Origin: Bacillus salipaludis
GTDB taxonomy: Bacteria > Bacillota > Bacilli > Bacillales_B > DSM-18226
Direction: 5' to 3'
Assembly: GCF_004358205.1 (NCBI RefSeq)
Contig: NZ_SMYO01000003.1
Span: 248,001-312,000, forward strand
DNA length: 64,000 bases
The stretch's first letter is position 1; each line of letters begins with the position of its first letter. The notes below the pieces were generated by a model, which was not told the origin of the DNA, searched no databases, and saw nothing but the letters and a program-made list of their open reading frames with translations. Of the stretch, positions 32,909 through 41,162 are shown in pieces. The translations under genes and the position numbers were made by a program.

Positions 32909-33078
32909 AATTTCGTTCTTATTTTTCTCCATAATCCACGGACGGATTTCATTCTATACTTCCATTTTTCTTTTCTTTTTAGATTCGGTCCAAATAAATA
33001 TCGTTTCCATCCCCAATTTACTGATTCCTCAAGAAGAATCAAAAATACTAGTAGTCCAAAACTAATCCAAAGCCACAT
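32899..33078 (-). CDS. Small single-helix membrane protein, unknown
   Basis: 59 residues: one membrane helix (WLWISFGLLVFLILL) followed by a very basic cytosolic tail (KRYLFGPNLKRKEKWKYRMK and RGLWRKIRTKL). The start is taken as ATG at 33078 because AAAGGGGAC lies 6 nt upstream; a GTG 20 codons earlier has no ribosome binding site. The basic amphipathic tail could bind the membrane surface or nucleic acid. I do not recognise the family. Convergent with the putative D subunit gene. Confidence 0.6.
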   Translation of the reverse strand: MWLWISFGLLVFLILLEESVNWGWKRYLFGPNLKRKEKWKYRMKSVRGLWRKIRTKLES

Positions 33079-33238
33079 CCCATAGTCCCCTTTACTACTG
33101 GATAATTTATCGTATTCAAATTTACCCCTCGACAGCACTATGAGATTAGTTTTTTAGAAAATGATAAATTGGTAGACAGAATGCATGAGATATAACGAAT
33201 AAGACACTTACAAGAATTGAAGAGATTTTAAAATAATT

Positions 33239-33267
33239 AAAAAAGGATGCAATTGAGCATCCTTTTT
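33239..33267. terminator. Terminator after the MFS gene
   Basis: AAAAAGGATGC pairs with GCATCCTTTTT around AATTGA; on the minus strand the exit is T-rich. Confidence 0.85.
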
Positions 33268-34483
33268 AGATTTTTTCAATACCTGCCACTCTTGTTTTTA
33301 TATAAACCTTATTACCAGCTGTAAAAAAGAAAAGACTTCCCAAGGTAATAACTGCAATCATCCAAAACATGACTTGACCATGAACATGACTTAATAGAAA
33401 CCCGCCCAAAACCGGACCAAGAAAATTTCCTATTTTTCTAAATTGCCCTGCACCAAAATAAGCTCCTCGTAAATTTTCAGGGGCGAGGTGATCAATGAGA
33501 ATGCTGCTCGAAGGAAAAATCAAAATTTCTCCCAGGGTTAAAAGAATGATCGAAAAAGCAGCCGTCACCCAACCGGATACAAAACTAAAACCAAAAAGCC
33601 CTGCAGCCATAAAAATGGAACCTGCAAGCATGGCCTGCATCGGCTTAAATTTTTCCGCTATATGACTAATCGGCATCTGAAGGACAACAACCATAACCGC
33701 ATTAATCGTAAGTAGAACAGAAAATATTACCACGCCGTTTTGCAACTTTGCTTCCAAATGTTGCGGCAGATTTGAATCGAGCTGTACATACCCAATGTTT
33801 ACTAAAATACTGCCCAAAATTAAAAACATGAGGGCCCGATCTTTACCAATAATCCTAAATGCATTGATAATTGATACCATTTTTTTGCTTTCCTTGTGTT
33901 GGGGAATGACCAATCTTTGCAAAAAGAAAAACAATACAATCGCATACAGTAAATAGGTTGTACCTGTTATGGCAAAAGACATTTTAGCGGATGTTGCCGC
34001 TAAATAAGCCCCGATTAGCGGCCCAACGGATGCCCCGATATTGATAGCGGTATAACGAAGGGAATAGGCTTTCATCCGATTTTTCTTATCGGTGATATCT
34101 GCCATCAATGCTTGTGAGGTGGGTTCAAAGAACGAATTGCAAAGTCCATTCAAAGCGTTTAAAAGGATAAACCAGCCTTGACTGCTGGCAATAGTAAAAC
34201 CGTAGTAAACGATTGCTAGTGTGAATAAAGATAATAGCATGACCTTTTTTCGCCCGTATCTGTCGGAAAGATGACCGCCAATAAATCCGCCAACGGTTGC
34301 CATAAGCGGACTCATTCCGACTGTCAAACCGATAACAACAGGAGGAAGGTCCATATTACGAGATAAATAGATGGATAGAAACGGCAGGGTCATAAAAGCT
34401 GAGCCTCTTGCCAGCACAGTACCAATTAAAAGGACCCAAACAATCGTATGAAATTGTCCAAGGTAAGTTTTAATTTTATTCAT
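33266..34483 (-). CDS. Major facilitator superfamily transporter
   Basis: 405-residue twelve-helix exporter-type MFS protein. The loop 2-3 motif A is seen as GGHLSDRYGRKKVML near residues 67-81, and the duplicated six-helix halves are clear. Length and single-polypeptide structure match Bacillus drug/sugar-efflux or multidrug-type H+ antiporters; substrate unknown. The ATG at 34483 is 6 nt after GAGG and is preferred to a GTG four codons earlier. Monocistronic with its own terminator. Confidence 0.88.
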   Translation of the reverse strand: MNKIKTYLGQFHTIVWVLLIGTVLARGSAFMTLPFLSIYLSRNMDLPPVVIGLTVGMSPLMATVGGFIGGHLSDRYGRKKVMLLSLFTLAIVYYGFTIASSQGWFILLNALNGLCNSFFEPTSQALMADITDKKNRMKAYSLRYTAINIGASVGPLIGAYLAATSAKMSFAITGTTYLLYAIVLFFFLQRLVIPQHKESKKMVSIINAFRIIGKDRALMFLILGSILVNIGYVQLDSNLPQHLEAKLQNGVVIFSVLLTINAVMVVVLQMPISHIAEKFKPMQAMLAGSIFMAAGLFGFSFVSGWVTAAFSIILLTLGEILIFPSSSILIDHLAPENLRGAYFGAGQFRKIGNFLGPVLGGFLLSHVHGQVMFWMIAVITLGSLFFFTAGNKVYIKTRVAGIEKI

Positions 34484-34544
34484 AAAATTCCTCACTTTAT
34501 GTATTTTCCTTTATTAGTAAATCAATTTGGGTTCAAAAAGTAAA

Positions 34545-34570
34545 GAAAAAAAGACCATTTGTGGTCTTTT
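34545..34570 (-). terminator. Terminator after the membrane glycosyltransferase-like gene
   Basis: AAAGACCA pairs with TGGTCTTT around TTTG; the minus-strand exit is TTTTTTTC. Confidence 0.8.
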
Positions 34571-34574
34571 ATCG

Positions 34575-36023
34575 CTATTCAATCCATTTATATATGGTAA
34601 TATCATGATAAATAGGTTCAAATAGATCATTTGAATGAAAGCTTTTTAGTTTTTTTACTTTTTGACCAAGGTTTATTCCTTGGGACTTAAATCCTTCGAT
34701 GACTTTATCGGTCAACAATATCGTCTTCTCGTGATAATACTTTGACTCCAGTCTAAACAATTGATATGTTTCAATTCTTTTGTTTAAGTAAGGTACTTTT
34801 AGGTACTGCAGAACTCTTGTTTCTTCCCATGTATAAAGAATGACAGGTTCATCTAACTGCCGAATATATTCATTCATTTGGTAAACTGCAGGTTTTTCTG
34901 TTGCTTGTATTTTTAAAAGCTTTACATCACGATTGACTTGACAGAACAAAATTACCACAGTCACTCCCATAACAATTGCAGATGGCTTTTTTGAAAAATG
35001 CTTAATCATTACAAAAAGAAGGAGCATAAGAACCAGCGGCAGAACATGTCTTGCTTTTTCAATATTCTGCGCCAGTAACGCCCAGACGAAATAACTAGCG
35101 AATAACCAATAAAATAGCATGTTGGATGGATGACTTTTTTTTACCTTTCGAAATAGAAAAGAGAATAAAAGAATATAAATACCTGCAGTTAAGTGGGATT
35201 CTGCAAAAGTACCCGTCCAGAAAATATTCTTCCAAATAAACAGGTACATACGTTGAAAAAAGTCTATCTGATCTGTTTCGATAGCCCCTCCCCAATCGGT
35301 GAAATGCCCGCTTGTAAATGCTAATGAAAGTTTGATGAATCCGCTTATACTCCCTTCGGAAATAACAAGACCCATCACCCATATGAGCTGAAATAAAAAG
35401 GCCCATATGGTGTAGATAAATATGGTTCGCATTGGAGTATTATTAGTTTTTACCTTCAGATAAAATAAATAGATGATGCCGATTGCAAAGGGCAGATAGG
35501 AGAGTCGAATACCAAGTAAAACACTTAAAAGGCCCAGTGGGACCAGCATATCCCGGTTATTTTTTGAAGTAATTGCAAACTCAAGTCCCCATATATACCA
35601 CCATAGGGCCGCTAGTGCGGCCCCCTCTGACATCGGTTGGTTGACCATAATAACAGTATAGCTAGATGAATAAATAATTGCAGTTGATAAAATTGCGTAG
35701 GAACGTTTGAGTCTTTTATGTATGATTCGATACAGCGGGATTAGCGAACTTGCATAAAAAAGAATGGTAAAGGAAGTTAGTGCCTGTGAGAGCTCACTCA
35801 CAAAAACATGCATCAATTTACCGCCTAAAATAAAAAAAGGATAGCCCGGAAAATGCGGCTGCATCTCCATCAGATCGAAACGCTTGACGGCCAAGGCAAA
35901 ATCAACCTGGTCCCAGGAAGAAACGAACGGGTTTAGGTAAACCCACTGCATGATAAATACAATAAGTATAGAAGCAATCCCCAGCCATTCTATTAAGGTC
36001 AATTTTAAAATTGAGTTTTTCAT
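34575..36023 (-). CDS. Polytopic membrane protein, GT-C glycosyltransferase-like
   Basis: 482 residues with about ten to eleven helices and a C-terminal soluble part of roughly 110 residues. An acidic loop after the first helix (SSWDQVDFALAVKRFD) followed by PHFPGYPFF resembles the first extracytoplasmic loop of GT-C enzymes of the ArnT/PMT class, which transfer sugars from polyprenyl phosphate donors. I cannot name the acceptor. It lies between terminators and so is monocistronic; a polyprenyl-phosphate glycosyltransferase gene that could make its donor lies 2 kb upstream at 37900. Confidence 0.6.
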   Translation of the reverse strand: MKNSILKLTLIEWLGIASILIVFIMQWVYLNPFVSSWDQVDFALAVKRFDLMEMQPHFPGYPFFILGGKLMHVFVSELSQALTSFTILFYASSLIPLYRIIHKRLKRSYAILSTAIIYSSSYTVIMVNQPMSEGAALAALWWYIWGLEFAITSKNNRDMLVPLGLLSVLLGIRLSYLPFAIGIIYLFYLKVKTNNTPMRTIFIYTIWAFLFQLIWVMGLVISEGSISGFIKLSLAFTSGHFTDWGGAIETDQIDFFQRMYLFIWKNIFWTGTFAESHLTAGIYILLFSFLFRKVKKSHPSNMLFYWLFASYFVWALLAQNIEKARHVLPLVLMLLLFVMIKHFSKKPSAIVMGVTVVILFCQVNRDVKLLKIQATEKPAVYQMNEYIRQLDEPVILYTWEETRVLQYLKVPYLNKRIETYQLFRLESKYYHEKTILLTDKVIEGFKSQGINLGQKVKKLKSFHSNDLFEPIYHDITIYKWIE

Positions 36024-36043
36024 ATTTCACCGCCTATTCCATG

Positions 36044-36077
36044 AAAAAGTACAAGGCTAACAGCCTTGTACTTTTAT
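36044..36077 (-). terminator. Terminator of the FTR1 iron operon
   Basis: AAGTACAAGGCT pairs perfectly with AGCCTTGTACTT around AAC; the minus-strand exit is TTTTTC. Confidence 0.9.
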
Positions 36078-36085
36078 AATCAATC

Positions 36086-37006
36086 TTATTTAGCTTGCGG
36101 TTTTAGAATTTTAGCTTTTTCAGCATCTTCATTCTTTTTGACCGATTTAACCGATTTCGAAGAAGTCAGCAGATAGATTGCTGCAAAATATCCGATGTAC
36201 GCAATTACTTCCTCAATCGAAGGCATAGAGGAATAGCCAAATAACGCCTTCAAGAAAACACCTACATCCCCAGATAAGAGCGGTGCATGACCGGTATCAC
36301 GAAGGTAGTGACTCGCATCAATTGGGTGCTCCGGCAATAGCCACGTCAAATCATAAACATGTGGCATTACACTGCCAATGATATTTAAATCCTGCATCAT
36401 TGAAATCGCTTGAACGAGCAAACCAGCTGAAATTAGAATAATGAAACCGCCAGTAAATTTAAAGAAGGTACTAAGCGGTACTCTCATCGTTCCCTTGAAG
36501 AAGAAATACGATACAATCGCGGCAATCACAACACCAGTGATGGCACCCCAGCCCTGCATGGCGGCACCAATATTCCCCCCCGTAATCGCAGCAAAGAAGA
36601 ATACGGTTTCAACACCTTCACGAAGAACTACGAGAAAGGAGTGAACCACCATTCCAACCACATTCCCTGTTGAGATAAATTGATTCATTTTACCTTCCAT
36701 GTTGCCTTTTAAGTTTCGGCTATGGCTCGCCATCCAAAAGACCATTTGCGTTAAAAGCACAGTCGAGACAAGCATAATCCCTATTTTCAAATACATTTCG
36801 CTTCCCATTGCAGCAAATCCGGTAAATACGATCTGGAAAAGAAGCGCTACTCCGACACTGGCCAACACAGCAAGACCTGCACCGAGCCATACAAATTTTA
36901 CATATTTCTTTTGGTTTACCCTGCTCAAATACGTAGTAATAATCCCTACGATTAACAGAGCCTCTAATACTTCACGGAATGTAATTAACAGTGACTGTAT
37001 CTCCAT
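36086..37006 (-). CDS. efeU: FTR1/EfeU-type high-affinity iron permease
   Basis: 306-residue seven-helix protein of the oxidase-dependent iron transporter family. Both iron-binding signatures are present: TFREVLEALL near residue 10 (R-E-x-x-E) and VLREGVETVFF near 128 (R-E-G-x-E). It imports ferric iron produced at the membrane surface. It follows a secreted helical protein gene by 33 nt, and that gene has a consensus Fur box upstream, so both are iron-repressed. The usual partners EfeO (M75 domain) and EfeB (DyP peroxidase) are not in the window, which suggests another partner set. Confidence 0.9.
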   Translation of the reverse strand: MEIQSLLITFREVLEALLIVGIITTYLSRVNQKKYVKFVWLGAGLAVLASVGVALLFQIVFTGFAAMGSEMYLKIGIMLVSTVLLTQMVFWMASHSRNLKGNMEGKMNQFISTGNVVGMVVHSFLVVLREGVETVFFFAAITGGNIGAAMQGWGAITGVVIAAIVSYFFFKGTMRVPLSTFFKFTGGFIILISAGLLVQAISMMQDLNIIGSVMPHVYDLTWLLPEHPIDASHYLRDTGHAPLLSGDVGVFLKALFGYSSMPSIEEVIAYIGYFAAIYLLTSSKSVKSVKKNEDAEKAKILKPQAK

Positions 37007-37039
37007 TGCCGATTCTCCTCCAACTTGCGATATTCTCTT

Positions 37040-37801
37040 CTATCTTTGTTTTCTTCTTCTCATTACAGTAACGATGACAACAATTAAAACCGCAACAATT
37101 AAGATAATTGGAATCCAATTGCGAATATTGGAAATATCCGTCCAATCTTTTTTAGCTGCTGCTGATTCTTGTTCTGTTGCGCTTTCGGCAAAATGTCCCA
37201 CTTCTAAACTTTTTATTTTAAATTCTGTTTTTAAGGTATTTAAAATATCTTTTTTATTTTTTTTAAAGGAATCAAGACTTGCTTCCTTTTTTCCTACTCC
37301 AAATAAGCCCGGATTTCCTAATGCTTCTAGTGCCTGATCAAAGTCTTTTCGTATTTTCTTGTCATTTTCTGGATGCTCAGCCTCTACTGTTGGGGAGAGG
37401 GCATCATATGTAGCATGAGCTTTGGCAAGAAGCCTTTTCGTTGTGTCATATTCAGAAAAATTCTTTTCAATACTCTCAAGCCGTCTTGCAATATTTAACA
37501 CGAGTAACTTTTTCATATTCCTTATCGCTGCTTTTTTATCCTGATCATCGAGGTTCGCCAATATCAACTTAGATGGCTCAGGACCCATATGCATATCGAC
37601 TTCTTCTTTAACTGTTTCGTAAAGTTTTTTAGCAGAAGTAAAATTGGGAGGGTTCTCATCCAGTTTAACTAACATTTGTTTATAAACTTCTGCAACCTTT
37701 TCCTCATTGGGATCACCATATGAATAGGCGTATACCCCCCTCTGCGGTAGGCATGTGATCAACAGTACAAAACAAAATATAAAAACCGAAAATCTTTTCA
37801 T
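37040..37801 (-). CDS. Secreted/membrane-anchored helical protein partnering the iron permease
   Basis: 253 residues: signal peptide (KRFSVFIFCFVLLITCLP), an all-helical charged domain (about 30-200) and a C-terminal membrane helix (WIPIILIVAVLIVVIVTVM) with a basic RRRK tail. The helical domain resembles the extracytoplasmic domain fused to some FTR1 permeases, so it probably delivers or binds iron outside the cell. Helix patterns K-x-L-Y and L-x-x-I-x-x-x-F also occur in the Fur-controlled lipoprotein at 41163. ATG at 37801 lies 8 nt after AGGAGGG; an earlier in-frame start lies inside the Fur box region and is rejected. Confidence 0.75.
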   Translation of the reverse strand: MKRFSVFIFCFVLLITCLPQRGVYAYSYGDPNEEKVAEVYKQMLVKLDENPPNFTSAKKLYETVKEEVDMHMGPEPSKLILANLDDQDKKAAIRNMKKLLVLNIARRLESIEKNFSEYDTTKRLLAKAHATYDALSPTVEAEHPENDKKIRKDFDQALEALGNPGLFGVGKKEASLDSFKKNKKDILNTLKTEFKIKSLEVGHFAESATEQESAAAKKDWTDISNIRNWIPIILIVAVLIVVIVTVMRRRKQR

Positions 37802-37827
37802 CCAAACGTTCCCTCCTACACTCTTAA

Positions 37828-37842
37828 TGATAATGATTATCA
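37828..37842. promoter_or_regulatory. Fur box of the FTR1 operon
   Basis: TGATAATGATTATCA is a full match to the Bacillus 7-1-7 consensus TGATAATNATTATCA, 27 nt upstream of the first operon gene. Confidence 0.92.
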
Positions 37843-37899
37843 TCGTCTGTGTCAATGTAACCTTCATAATTTTCACATATTTATCACATAGTGATTTAC

Positions 37900-38655
37900 T
37901 TATTGTACTTTTTCGCTTACCTGTACCATCTCAACTTGTTGGTTTTTATTTATTTTTTTAACCGGCCTTCTCATTTCTTTTAAAATGGCTGGCAAAACCG
38001 AAGTCATATACTTTTTAAATTTGATAAACGACTCTCCTGTATTTCGGACCTGATAACGAATCGGGATTTCCTTCATTCGGAATCCCTTTCGAATCAGATT
38101 AAGCGTCACAACCTGGGCATAGTTATAATCATGAATGATTTCCGCTTCCTTCATGGCATTTCTTGAAAAAGCCCGCATACCGGATTGGCCATCGTAAATC
38201 CATTTTCTTAATAGTAGTGCCTGAAGCACGGTGAAACAATAGTTTCCTAACCTGCGATTCCATTTCATCCCTTTAATGGTTCCAAGAAAACGAGATCCCA
38301 TTACATAATCAGCTGACCCATTAAAAATTGGTTCGACCAGCTCCGGGATTTGATCGGCTGGATATTCGTTATCAGCATCAATCATTACCCCGATGTCAGC
38401 CCCATGAAAAACACATAGCTCCAACCCTTTTCGGACAGCAGCTCCCAATCCCTGATTGATCGTAAAGCTGTGAATATAGTCTGCCCCCGCAATTCTCGCC
38501 ACCTCTACTGTGTTATCATTTGAACCATCATTAATAACTAAAACCTCAATGTTGATATTCTGATGAAACTTCCTTGGTATTTTTTGAATCACTTCTGCAA
38601 TCGAAGCTTCCTCATTATAGGCTGGAAGGAATACGATAATTTTCTTCTGTTTCAT
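37900..38655 (-). CDS. GT2 glycosyltransferase, polyprenyl-phosphate sugar synthase type
   Basis: 251-residue family 2 glycosyltransferase without membrane helices. VFLPAYNEEASIAEVI at the N-terminus, NDGSNDNT, and the metal-binding D-x-D-like MIDADNEYP are present; MGSRFLG, GQSGMRAFSR and IPIRYQVR follow the dolichyl-phosphate mannosyltransferase (DPM1) pattern. It would move a hexose from a nucleotide sugar to undecaprenyl phosphate or a lipid on the cytosolic face. Its start overlaps the preceding gene by 41 nt (start set by AAGGA upstream). Confidence 0.82.
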   Translation of the reverse strand: MKQKKIIVFLPAYNEEASIAEVIQKIPRKFHQNINIEVLVINDGSNDNTVEVARIAGADYIHSFTINQGLGAAVRKGLELCVFHGADIGVMIDADNEYPADQIPELVEPIFNGSADYVMGSRFLGTIKGMKWNRRLGNYCFTVLQALLLRKWIYDGQSGMRAFSRNAMKEAEIIHDYNYAQVVTLNLIRKGFRMKEIPIRYQVRNTGESFIKFKKYMTSVLPAILKEMRRPVKKINKNQQVEMVQVSEKVQ

Positions 38656-40108
38656 TCAACTCTACATCCTTCCTGATTGCATCAATTAATACAGGACCAC
38701 GGGCATGGTCCGGGTAAGGAGCTCCCAATAAATAAGAAATCGTTGAAGCGAGTGATACTAAACTATGTTTTTCCTCCACTCGTCTCCCCTTCTTAATCGA
38801 GTGCCCATACATGAAAAATGGGACATACCTTTCCCCTTCGTCCAAATGTCCGTGACCGCCGATTCCATCCGCTTGGCCGTGGTCAGCACAAACGACGAAT
38901 GTATAGTTTTCAAGCTTTCCTTTTTCTTGAAGCCATTCGAAATATTCCTTTACCAGTGCATCTGCTTCCTGGATTTTTTCGATATAGTCATCATAAAGGA
39001 CTCCTCGGCTATGTCCCGTTTGATCGGTTCCTATTAATTGAACAATTTGTAAATCTGGGTCTTGTTCATCCATAATTTTTTTTGCCCGTTCAATAATATT
39101 GCGGTCGGCAACATCATTGTGCATCACAGCGGTAACGGTTTCGACATCGCTGCCAAAGGAATCGACAAGATGGGCAATCCCCAGCAATGATCCCTTTTTC
39201 CCGATTTTTCGTAAAGAATCAAAAATACTTTCAACTTTTAAACCAAGCTTCCATACCATATTCGATTTGATACCATGTTCAAACGGGTAGGTGCCCGTGA
39301 ACATGGAAGAGAAACAAACAACGGTTCTTGCAGGGTATACCGTTTCCATTCTAGTATACTCTGTACCATTTTTTCGCAAATAATCAAGGAAAGGTGTATG
39401 TGCTTCTTCAAAACGTTCCTTCCGCATTCCATCGATGACCATCACGATGACTTTCTCATTTACAGCGTTACCCGGCACGTCAACATTATCGGTATAGGTG
39501 GGAATTACCTTCGGTTTCCAATCAAATAGGTTTTTATGTAGAATCCAGGCAAATAAAAGAATTCCCGCATAAAAAACTGCCAACATAGATAATTCCTTAC
39601 CAGTCCATCCTGTGCTTGCAGTACCAAAATTCCATAACGATAATAATAGAAGGAACTTTGGCAGCTGTTCTTGAGCATTTCCACTTGTAGAGTCACTATT
39701 TTTTAAAACTAGCTTCCAAAACCGGGTGAAATTCAGCCAGGAGGTGCCGATTCGTAAATGATAGTAAAAGGTTCCCCAGAAAAAAACGGTAAAGAAGAAA
39801 TAGAGACCAATTGCAAACAACAGCAATCCAAGGTTTACTTGATTCCAAATCATTAAATAAGCAATGTATGGAATCCAGAGATAATTTCGAAGGAACAATG
39901 GAAAGTCAAACAAGTAATAAATAATTAATAGCGGCACAATACCAAGAAAACCAGCAAAAACATCAACCGGATTAGGTGCTTCACCAATTCTAAAGATTAT
40001 GTATAGAATCATTGTTCCCACAGTAAAAATGGGGGTAAACGGCTTTCCTTCATTTAAGAGGTTCCAGCATCTTGCCGCAACCTTTTCAAATTTTGATGCT
40101 TTTTTCAT
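38615..40108 (-). CDS. Membrane-bound alkaline phosphatase superfamily protein (phosphodiesterase-like)
   Basis: 497 residues. About five N-terminal membrane helices are followed by a catalytic domain of roughly 280 residues. Metal and nucleophile sites: VIDGMRKERF (first Asp), the nucleophile Thr in YPARTVVCFSSMFTG, GTDQTGHSRG (Asp/His pair), CADHGQADGIGGHGH (Asp-His and last His). Arrangement matches nucleotide pyrophosphatase/phosphodiesterase or phosphoglycerol-transfer type enzymes facing outward. It lies between a UPF0104-type flippase-like gene (2 nt gap) and a DPM1-like transferase, suggesting a lipid-linked sugar or phosphoglycerol modification system. Confidence 0.8.
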   Translation of the reverse strand: MKKASKFEKVAARCWNLLNEGKPFTPIFTVGTMILYIIFRIGEAPNPVDVFAGFLGIVPLLIIYYLFDFPLFLRNYLWIPYIAYLMIWNQVNLGLLLFAIGLYFFFTVFFWGTFYYHLRIGTSWLNFTRFWKLVLKNSDSTSGNAQEQLPKFLLLLSLWNFGTASTGWTGKELSMLAVFYAGILLFAWILHKNLFDWKPKVIPTYTDNVDVPGNAVNEKVIVMVIDGMRKERFEEAHTPFLDYLRKNGTEYTRMETVYPARTVVCFSSMFTGTYPFEHGIKSNMVWKLGLKVESIFDSLRKIGKKGSLLGIAHLVDSFGSDVETVTAVMHNDVADRNIIERAKKIMDEQDPDLQIVQLIGTDQTGHSRGVLYDDYIEKIQEADALVKEYFEWLQEKGKLENYTFVVCADHGQADGIGGHGHLDEGERYVPFFMYGHSIKKGRRVEEKHSLVSLASTISYLLGAPYPDHARGPVLIDAIRKDVELNETEENYRIPSSL

Positions 40109-40110
40109 CC

Positions 40111-41100
40111 TTAACCTCTCCTCAAACGTAGTAACGCTTTAATTTGTTGCATTTTTACAGCAGGGGATATCAAAAGCAGCATGATCCCTGCAAAATAAGA
40201 AAAGATAAATTTATAGCTGTGACTAATTAATGCAACCATATACCCTTCTCTTACCGGATAATGAAAACTGGTTAATGCTGCTGTCATCACTGATTCGTAT
40301 GTAGAAATTCCCCCAGGGGTAATTTGAAAAACCTGTCCCCCAACTGTTATGGAGTTTACCCAGATGGCTTTAAATGGGCCAAGATGCTGGCCAATTGATG
40401 AGGTCACTCCAAAAACAACTACACCTTCAAGAGCCCAGCTCAAAACTGTAAGTGTGAAGATAGGCAGAAAATTTTTAGCCTGAAAACTATTTTTTAATAG
40501 ATGTAGATGCTTTTTGAAAAGTTTTGGGAGGTATCTCCTCAAGAACCATATTGCAAGGATGATGAAAACAAAAGCAGCTATTAGTAAAACAATGGATGAT
40601 TTAAACAGAATACCTCGTGAAAAAGCCAAGAGTCCCATGAATGAAAATAGCAGTAAAATTAACATATCTAATACTCTTAACACCACTACCGAATGAGCAG
40701 ATATCGAAGTTGAAATATGCTTTTCCCTCCAGGACAGGACGCCAATCCTTACAGCATCCCCTGCCTTAATCGGAGTAATATGGTTAATGAATAAACTAAA
40801 GAGAAGCCCCTGAAGACAGCTAAAATATCTAACTTTTTTCCCTAAGTAAATTCTCCATGCTTCGGCACGCAGACAAAATGATAAAAAATAACATATAGTT
40901 ACAATCAGAAGAATCAGTGGGTTATCGACAAAAAACTTCCTCGTTTCCTTCCAAAATTGCTCCGCATGAAAATAACGGACAGAGAGAAAAACAAAGACGA
41001 TAATTAGTAAAAATCCGCCTGTTCTTACCCAAGCTTTATTCCTTCTTGACTTCTTTGCCACTTTGCTTGATTTACCCTTATACACTTCCATCCGCTCCAT
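40111..41100 (-). CDS. UPF0104 / lysylphosphatidylglycerol synthase transmembrane-region protein
   Basis: 329 residues with seven to eight membrane helices. LSFCLRAEAWRIYLG and the NHITPIKAGDAVRIGVL motif are the family hallmark, followed by QITPGGISTYESVMTAAL near the C-terminus. Only the membrane domain is present; the aminoacyltransferase domain of MprF is absent. Relatives act in lipid flipping or glycolipid processing. It is first of three tightly spaced genes. Two start codons (first ATG, or ATG three codons later) are possible because no clear ribosome binding site precedes either. Confidence 0.82.
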   Translation of the reverse strand: MERMEVYKGKSSKVAKKSRRNKAWVRTGGFLLIIVFVFLSVRYFHAEQFWKETRKFFVDNPLILLIVTICYFLSFCLRAEAWRIYLGKKVRYFSCLQGLLFSLFINHITPIKAGDAVRIGVLSWREKHISTSISAHSVVVLRVLDMLILLLFSFMGLLAFSRGILFKSSIVLLIAAFVFIILAIWFLRRYLPKLFKKHLHLLKNSFQAKNFLPIFTLTVLSWALEGVVVFGVTSSIGQHLGPFKAIWVNSITVGGQVFQITPGGISTYESVMTAALTSFHYPVREGYMVALISHSYKFIFSYFAGIMLLLISPAVKMQQIKALLRLRRG

Positions 41101-41124
41101 ATGTATACTATTCCCTAAAAACAG

Positions 41125-41156
41125 GAAAAACCTTGCAATTGTTACAAGGTTTTTCC
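41125..41156 (-). terminator. Terminator after the Fur-controlled lipoprotein
   Basis: AAAAACCTTG pairs with CAAGGTTTTT around CAATTGTTA; T-run exit on the minus strand. Confidence 0.88.
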
Positions 41157-41162
41157 ACTAAA

